A stretch of DNA of 64,000 bases. It comes from Umbilicaria muhlenbergii (taxonomy: Eukaryota > Ascomycota > Lecanoromycetes > Umbilicariales > Umbilicariaceae). The position numbers and the translations under genes are program-made. The stretch spans positions 2,165,507-2,229,506 of the forward strand of contig KK106981.1 of assembly GCA_000611775.1 (NCBI GenBank). Direction: 5' to 3'. Below are positions 57,994 through 64,000 of this stretch, piece by piece. Below the pieces are notes generated by a model. It ran no database searches. It was not told the DNA's origin and was given only the letters and a program-made list of their open reading frames with translations. The stretch's first letter is position 1. Every line of letters begins with the position of its first letter.

Positions 57994-59007
57994 TATTACA
58001 CCTCTCACTTAATGATATCTGAAAGGTATGTGTAGCAGATGTACAAGAAGTACTGCTCATGTTATTTTTATTACATAAAGGCATGAGCATCTTGATCATT
58101 AAAATCACTTATGATGCTCAGGGCATGAGCACTCTGAGCTAGGCTGTCACCGCGGGTCAGGGTGACACTGAGTCAGGCCGGGTCAGGCCGGGTCAGGTGA
58201 CAGTGTCTCAGTGATTTTGAACTCACCTTGGCGTGTCAGGTCAAGGCGGGTAATGAAGGCAGACACTGAGGGTAATTAGGACACTGAGAGCCGCAATAAT
58301 TAGGGATAAACCATTACATAATTTAATATATTATAGAACTCAACGCGCCCGTCAATTCTATGCAAAAATCATCAAGAACGGATCGCTGCGCATTAAGTTA
58401 TGTGAGTTTGAAAGTTGACACTTTCGTCAAGTTGATTGATTGATGATGTTCGCCACCCTGAACTTCAAACCCACATAACGCAATGCGCCGCGATCCATTT
58501 TTGATGATTTTTGCATCAAATTGACGGGCGCATTAAGCTCTACAATTCAATAGAGTTGCAAAGAAATCAAGTCGCAATGTCATATATAATAAGGGCATTA
58601 CCTTGCGGCCTTATCTATTTTTTGAAGTTCGCGGCTCAAAAATTAAAGTTTAGCGCGCGGGAGTTAACCTGATTGAGTTAGTTCAGTGTCTATGTGGGTA
58701 CCTCAGGGTCGACCCGGTTGGCCACTGGATACCAGGTCCGTGGAGGGGCTGAACCCGTGAGTCAAGTCTTTGACCATAGACCCGGCCTGACCTGACTCAA
58801 ATGACAGCCTACTCTGAGCAGTTAAATTACACATGAGTCTCTTAAAGTACTATATAATCACAGGTAGATTTATAATTAGAAGTTTATACTCAACTCATGT
58901 ATTAAATGCAATCTTATAATTCTACAAGCCTTAAATTTATATGATGTTGTAATTTTAATTCATTAAATAATTATATTATTTCTGTCACTATGATATCACC
59001 TGTTATA
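57994..59007 (+). repeat. 5' LTR of element E, split by foldback copy 3
   Basis: It starts TATTACACCTCTCAC and ends ATCACCTGTTATA; the LTR at 8,446-8,797 is a relative. The foldback element inserted in its middle (TSD CTCTGAGC). Confidence 0.75.
58140..58811. mobile_element. Foldback element copy 3 (672 bp) with perfect 8-bp TSD
   Basis: Termini TAGGCTGTCA (58,140-58,149) and TGACAGCCTA (58,802-58,811) are a perfect 10-bp TIR. CTCTGAGC flanks both sides (58,132-58,139 and 58,812-58,819). An 8-bp duplication with short TIRs and repeated subterminal motifs points to the hAT superfamily, non-autonomous. The central ~220 bp is a long foldback. It has no ORF. Composition is GC-richer than the host LTR. 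Confidence 0.9.
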
Positions 59008-62000
59008 CTTTGAGCATTATTTTTAAAATATCAGTCATGAAATGAGCTGTGACTCAACAAGCCTTCATTGAGATGTCAACTTCAGGCTGAGATCCTTCAA
59101 CCTTCAGAAGTACTGCATCAGTGATGAAGATTAAGATTTCATCATCAGACAAGTTCTTAAAGAAGTGAAGAATGCTGAGTTCATTTCTCACTCAACTGAA
59201 TACTTATATCTAACTCAATTATATCATGTTTTAAAAAAAAGCTGACAAGGTTTTATTCATATCAATGCACTTAAGATTTGATGCTTTTAATTGATTTAAG
59301 CTGACCCTCTGAGATTATATGAAAAATGAGAAGTAAGATTGAGATGATGAAATTAATAAAATTTTCTTTAATTTAACAGAATTCAAGAAACAGATAAGAA
59401 TTATATTTAAAATCATTAATCAGAAAAAAACAGCAAAGTGTAAAATTTGTAACATAATGCAAAAAGAAGCAGCTGCAACATACATAATTAACTTTTAAAA
59501 GCACATCATGTATATGAATTAAAATGACAATGCCTTAACAGCACAGTACTACAAAGGCTTAAAAAACTTCATTAAAGATGAAATCTTTCATACAGAGTGA
59601 TCAAGTACTTTAGCAGTCATGATTGAGAAATCAGTCATTATTGACAACTGAGCTTACAAGAGATTTATGAAAAAAAGTCAGAAGAATTACATACCTCTGA
59701 AAGCAATAAAGTTTTAAAATACTTATCATAATAATAAATCTTACTATGACTCTTAATTAATGAAAATTGATGTGATGTTCTGAAAGAATTATTTTCAGAG
59801 AAGTGTTAAGTTATGAGTACAAGAAAGCACTAAGATTAAAGATAATTATTATAATTATGAAAAATCAGAACATTTTGCCTGTGATTATTAAATCTCAAAG
59901 AAGACTTTTTCAGCAAAGAAGATGTATGCAGCTACATTAAAAGAATCAGCACTGAAAAAATCAACTTAACATGAAGTTATGTTTTAAACAGCCTGTTATG
60001 ATGACAGCTGTCTGACTCATCAGAGTGATAAAAACAGCTTTAAATGATTTTCATGTTAATTAAAAAAAATTAAAAATTATGTCATGACTTCCTGATTTGA
60101 CTCAGTTGCAGAAACAGAAAAGCAGCAAGTTAAATAACAGAAAATTAAACAAAAAGATAATTATATTAACAGTGATGATATTATGCTCTCATTCAGTGAG
60201 GAAGAAGACTTCATGAAAATAATAAATTTTAAAAATTCTGAGGAATTTTTGAAAAAAGATGATGATGATTGATTATCTACTCATGAAGAAAAGTGAATTT
60301 AAACATACTCTGAAGTACTTAACACTGTTAAAGCACACAAGGAAGAGTATGTGAATTAAGTAAAAAAACTGAGAGAACAGATTCTCTACATCATATGAAA
60401 CACTTTCACTCAGACTGAAAATCATGAAGGAATCAACTACTGAGATATAATTAAAAAAAGTTCATCAAAAGGTTTCAAGTTCATCATCAGAGGCATTTCT
60501 TAAAATCTTTGAATGTGAGTTTGAAAGTTTTAAAGTGATTACTTTAAAAAAGATCTAATTAAGTATTTAGCTCAGAGAGTGAATCTGAAAGACTTCAAGT
60601 ATGTGAGGAAGAACTTGAGTTTCTTTTTCTTTAATTTAAAAAACTAAAAAGCTCTTTAAATCTGAGGTCCTCAGAGATGCCTGATATGAAGCTTTCAGAC
60701 AGTGAATGAAAGAAGAAATTCATCACTGCAGTGCAAAAAAACATAAGTAATTTCTGTATTTAAATTAAAATTAATGATCAGTCAGTTTAACTGCTAATAG
60801 ACAGCAGCTGTACAAGAAACTTCATGAACTTAAAATTTACTGTGAAATATGCAATTTAAACTCAGAAGAAGAAAAACCCTTTTCAATTTTAAAAATTTAA
60901 TGAAACCTTTATGAAGCATAATAATGAATGAGTAAATCAAGAGATGATTCTCATGCTTATGCATTTAAGCTGACATTGAGAAAAAATTTAATTTAACATC
61001 ATGAAGTAATCAAAGAGTGATATAGTCCTGAGTATATCATGACTTTAAGTGATCAATTCAATGATAGATTGAGCTGAAAATGAGATATACTTTGTTAAGA
61101 GTGATAATTTTAATAAATTATATTCAGTCCTGAACTCACCTGAAGGTGTGAAAATCTTCACTATGTCAATGAAAGAGATGCATGAGGAATTAAAAAATCT
61201 TAATGCAAAAATACTGTGAAGCAGGTGAGTCAATGATGATTAAAACTTTATTATTAAGTTATTTATCTTTAAAGAATACAAAGACTTCAAAAAGTTATTT
61301 ACAGGAATAAAGGATCAGAACGCCTTATTAAAATATTAAAAATAAAATCATGAAATCAAGATTATGAAAGATTATAAATTAACAAAATAATCTATCTACT
61401 CATTGTCACCTCAGAAGTTAGATGCTTTGTGAGAATACTTAAAAAAAAACTTATGAAAAGAATTCATACAAAAATCACAATCCTCAGCTGAATATTTAAT
61501 ACTATTCATACTCAAGTCTGATGACTCACTCAGATTGTGTGTTAATTACTGAGCATTAAACAACATCATTATTGAGAATAATTACTCACTGTCACTGATT
61601 TCAGAACTGCAGGATCAGTTTTAAAAAGTATAATGATTTATAAAATTTAATATTTTAAAAGCCTTCAATCAAATTCATATCAAAGAAGAAGAAGAGTGAA
61701 AAATCATGTTTTAAATAAAGTCTGAACTTTATGAGTATCTAGTAATGCCTTTCAGATTGACAAATACATCAGTAATGTTTCAGACTTTTATTAATAATAT
61801 GTTAAGAGAATATCTAGATCAGTTCATGATTGTGTATTTTAACAACATATTAATCTACTTCAAGACAAAGGAACAACATGTGCAGCATGTTCACAAAGTA
61901 TTATAAGCTCTGCAAGATGCAGGTTTGCAGATGAAGCTTGAGAAGAGTTTTTTTCACTTTAAGAAAGTACATTTCCTGAGATTCATCATGACTCTGAAAA

Positions 62001-62046
62001 GATTATGAATGAACTCTGAGAAAATATGATCTGTGATTGAACATCA

Positions 62047-62909
62047 GCAATTTAGCAAGTTAACTTTGAGTTAGTTTTTAGCACTTTGAGCGCTCTGAGC
62101 TTCTGATCTCATGTCTCAGCTAACAGCCGCTCTTAGCATCCTCTGAGTGCTTTGAGCTCAACCTTAAATCTTGAGCAGAACATCAAAATTTTGTGATAAA
62201 AAAATAATTATTAAAACAATTGTTTAAACAAGTACACACACAGTGTTATAATAACAGTAAAACTTATAATAAGTAAACTTTTGCTAAAATTCACTTTTCT
62301 GCAATAAAAAATCATGATTTGTTGAGTCTGAAAGCACTGTATAAGTGTTGAGTTCTGAATATTTAAAGAACTTCAAGATTTTCATCACTTAAAAATTTAC
62401 ACACTTCAATAACTTTTGCACCTCAACAGATATAAAGAAACTTTCAATGCATAAATTATAAAAAACAGTATTATCTATTAATGTTAAATTAAAAGTTTCT
62501 TCATAACTGCTATTGTTGTTAAGTTATATTTAATTCAAGTTATCAATAGTGAAAAATCTTTCAAAAAAAAGTCACATACTTTGAATAACTATTGCGCTTT
62601 TATACTGATGATATAACTTTCAGTTTATAAGTTATAGAGAAGAAGCTATTAAACAGTTCTATAACTTAAAGTTTATTTATAACTGTTGTTGTTAAAAAGT
62701 TACATTGATTTCAAACTTCCAGTGATGAAAATCACAACATTAATAAACAGACTTTTAATGACTTTGTGAATAACTCTTATTATTCATGAAGGTATAATAG
62801 TTATTTAAAGTGTAAGATTTGTATGAGCTTATTTACTGCTCAGAGAGTGCTCTGAGCGCATAAAGTACTATTAACTAAAATCTTATTTTTGAGCGGGCTG
62901 CCAAGTTGC
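62047..62909. mobile_element. TIR insertion inside element E (about 860 bp, non-autonomous)
   Basis: The two ends are imperfect inverted repeats of about 50 bp: GCAATTTAGCA...TTTTTAGCACTTTGAGCGCTCTGAGC on the left and, as complement, GCAACTTGGCA...TTTTAGTTAATAGTACTTTATGCGCTCAGAGC on the right. It separates the RT of element E from its continuation, so it is an insertion. No ORF of note. I could not find a clear target duplication, so the superfamily is open. Confidence 0.7.
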
Positions 62910-64000
62910 AGATGAATGATCAGTATTGAAGAATGTTAAAGAAGTTTAATCCTTTCTAGAGTTCACAAACTTCTATAGAAAATTTATTAAAAAGTATTTC
63001 AAGATCACAACACTATTAACAGAGTTGATCAGAAAGAACATTAAGTTTAAATGATTTAAAAAAGCTCAGAAAGTCTTTAATGAGTTAAAGAAAAAATTCA
63101 CTTCTTAATCAATTCTCATGAGTTTCAACCCTGAGAAACTTATTACACTTGAGATAAACACATCAGATGAAGTTATAAAAGCATACATTAATTAATCAGA
63201 TGATAAGAGACATCTGTGCTCAGTAACTTTCTACTCATGAAAGTTTTCAAGCACTGAAATAAGTTACAAGATACATGACAAAGAGCTGTTAATTATTGTT
63301 AATGCATTTAAACAATGATGAGTGCATCTGAAAGGACTTAAGCATAAGGTTTAAGTATATTCAAATCATAAGAATCTGTTATACTTCATGACAACAAAAG
63401 TATTAAACTGAAGACAAGTATGTTGATTAAAAGAATTATCACAGTACAATTTTAAAATTCATTATTAAAAAAGATCAGAGAATATCAAGGTGAACACTCT
63501 CAATTGATGAGTTGATTATTTGCAAGATAAATTAATCATCAATCATGTTATCCTTTAAGAGGATGAGCAAGAGAAAATGTCATTTAATAAATAATTCAAC
63601 CTCATCATGTGAGTGAAGGATAACACTTTTAAAAATGAAGTTCAAAAAGTGTTGAAGAATGACAAGTTAACTCAACAGATTCTTCAGAATATTTAAGATT
63701 ATAAAAGCTTCAGAAAAGAGAAAAGCTTATTATTTTTTTAAGACTTAATTTATGTTTCTATTAGTTTTCAGTGAAAGTTAGTAGAGGAATGTCATTTCAA
63801 CAAGACACATGATCATCAGGAAACTGACAAAATGATTAAATGATTTATAAGAATGTACTACTTCTCACATATGAGAAAAAAGATTAAAGAAATCATTCAG
63901 AAGTGCAACATCTGCAGAAGAAGTAAAACAAACTGACATAAATTATACAATTTACTCAAGTCATCATGAACATTAAGAAGATTATGAGTCAGTATTACAT

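Larger units (their letters stand above)
57994..64000 (+). mobile_element. Ty3/Gypsy-like LTR fossil E, runs off the window
   Basis: The LTR is at 57,994-59,007 (about 340 bp without the foldback insertion). Interior parts lie on the plus strand: gag-like (about 59,100-60,650), protease (about 60,780-60,860, LLIDSSCTRNFMNL), RT (about 61,400-62,040, with FMIVYFNNILIYF), RT-RNase H connection and RNase H (about 62,940-63,500), and integrase from about 63,600 with a zinc-finger-like stretch near 63,780-63,930. A TIR insertion (62,047-62,909) interrupts it. It is inserted at the end of LINE copy 3. A fossil with several tens of breaks; the right LTR lies outside the window. Confidence 0.85.

Noticed and set aside
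62047-62909. 8-bp target duplication for the TIR insertion
   Set aside because: The flanks (GAACATCA and AGATGAAT) do not match even allowing transitions, so the superfamily is left open.

Overview
This window looks like nuclear DNA of a filamentous ascomycete (Pezizomycotina). A 10.5-kb island of normal base composition (about 9,540-20,100) carries intron-bearing fungal genes and sits between long AT-rich stretches made almost entirely of mutated transposons. The mutation is RIP-like (C-to-T on both strands of repeats), but the context is unusual: CpA is kept while CpG, CpC and GpG are nearly gone, and tryptophan TGG codons have become TGA again and again.

Left AT-rich block (1-9,540). Most of it belongs to no family I recognise. 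It holds a family of short AT-rich palindromes, a decayed ~362-bp tandem duplication, a clear relic of a histone H3-like gene (6,310-6,641), a Ty3-type LTR (8,446-8,797) and two sets of short tandem repeats. A GGGTA hairpin/G-quadruplex motif (9,637-9,676) marks the edge of the island.

Gene island (9,540-20,100). In order: the last exon of a membrane protein whose 5' part is missing; a class I SAM methyltransferase of the EEF1A-methyltransferase/ECE2-like type (minus); a 3.0-kb PIF/Harbinger DNA transposon with matching TIRs, a DDE transposase and a second ORF; an NLR-like gene (dual-lipidation N terminus, SERAC1-type lipase with a GHSLGG-like elbow, NACHT P-loop, ankyrin repeats); and an opposite-strand fragment of the NACHT-to-ankyrin linker found in such proteins. 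The NLR is broken: its linker is missing from the plus strand, and a linker piece lies inverted just downstream.

Right AT-rich block (20,101-64,000). It holds three copies of one Tad1/I-type LINE (two ORFs joined by a TAATG overlap; endonuclease, RT, RNase H). Copy 1 (minus) is split by a 21.1-kb nest of LTR elements: outer element A (21,099-42,208, TSD GTAAT), containing B (22,192-28,452, TSD ATCAT, a chromovirus) and D (33,455-40,422, TSD ATAAT). A also carries large near-identical tandem arrays. Copy 2 (plus, about 45,731-52,082) is nearly full length with no frameshift. Copy 3 is in two pieces, its 5' part inverted. A 672-bp foldback element with 10-bp TIRs occurs three times, and two of the copies sit at rearrangement junctions. 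A further LTR element (E) runs off the right edge and contains one foldback copy in its LTR and a second TIR insertion in its pol region. All LTR elements are fossils with very many breaks.

No rRNA, tRNA or CRISPR was seen.
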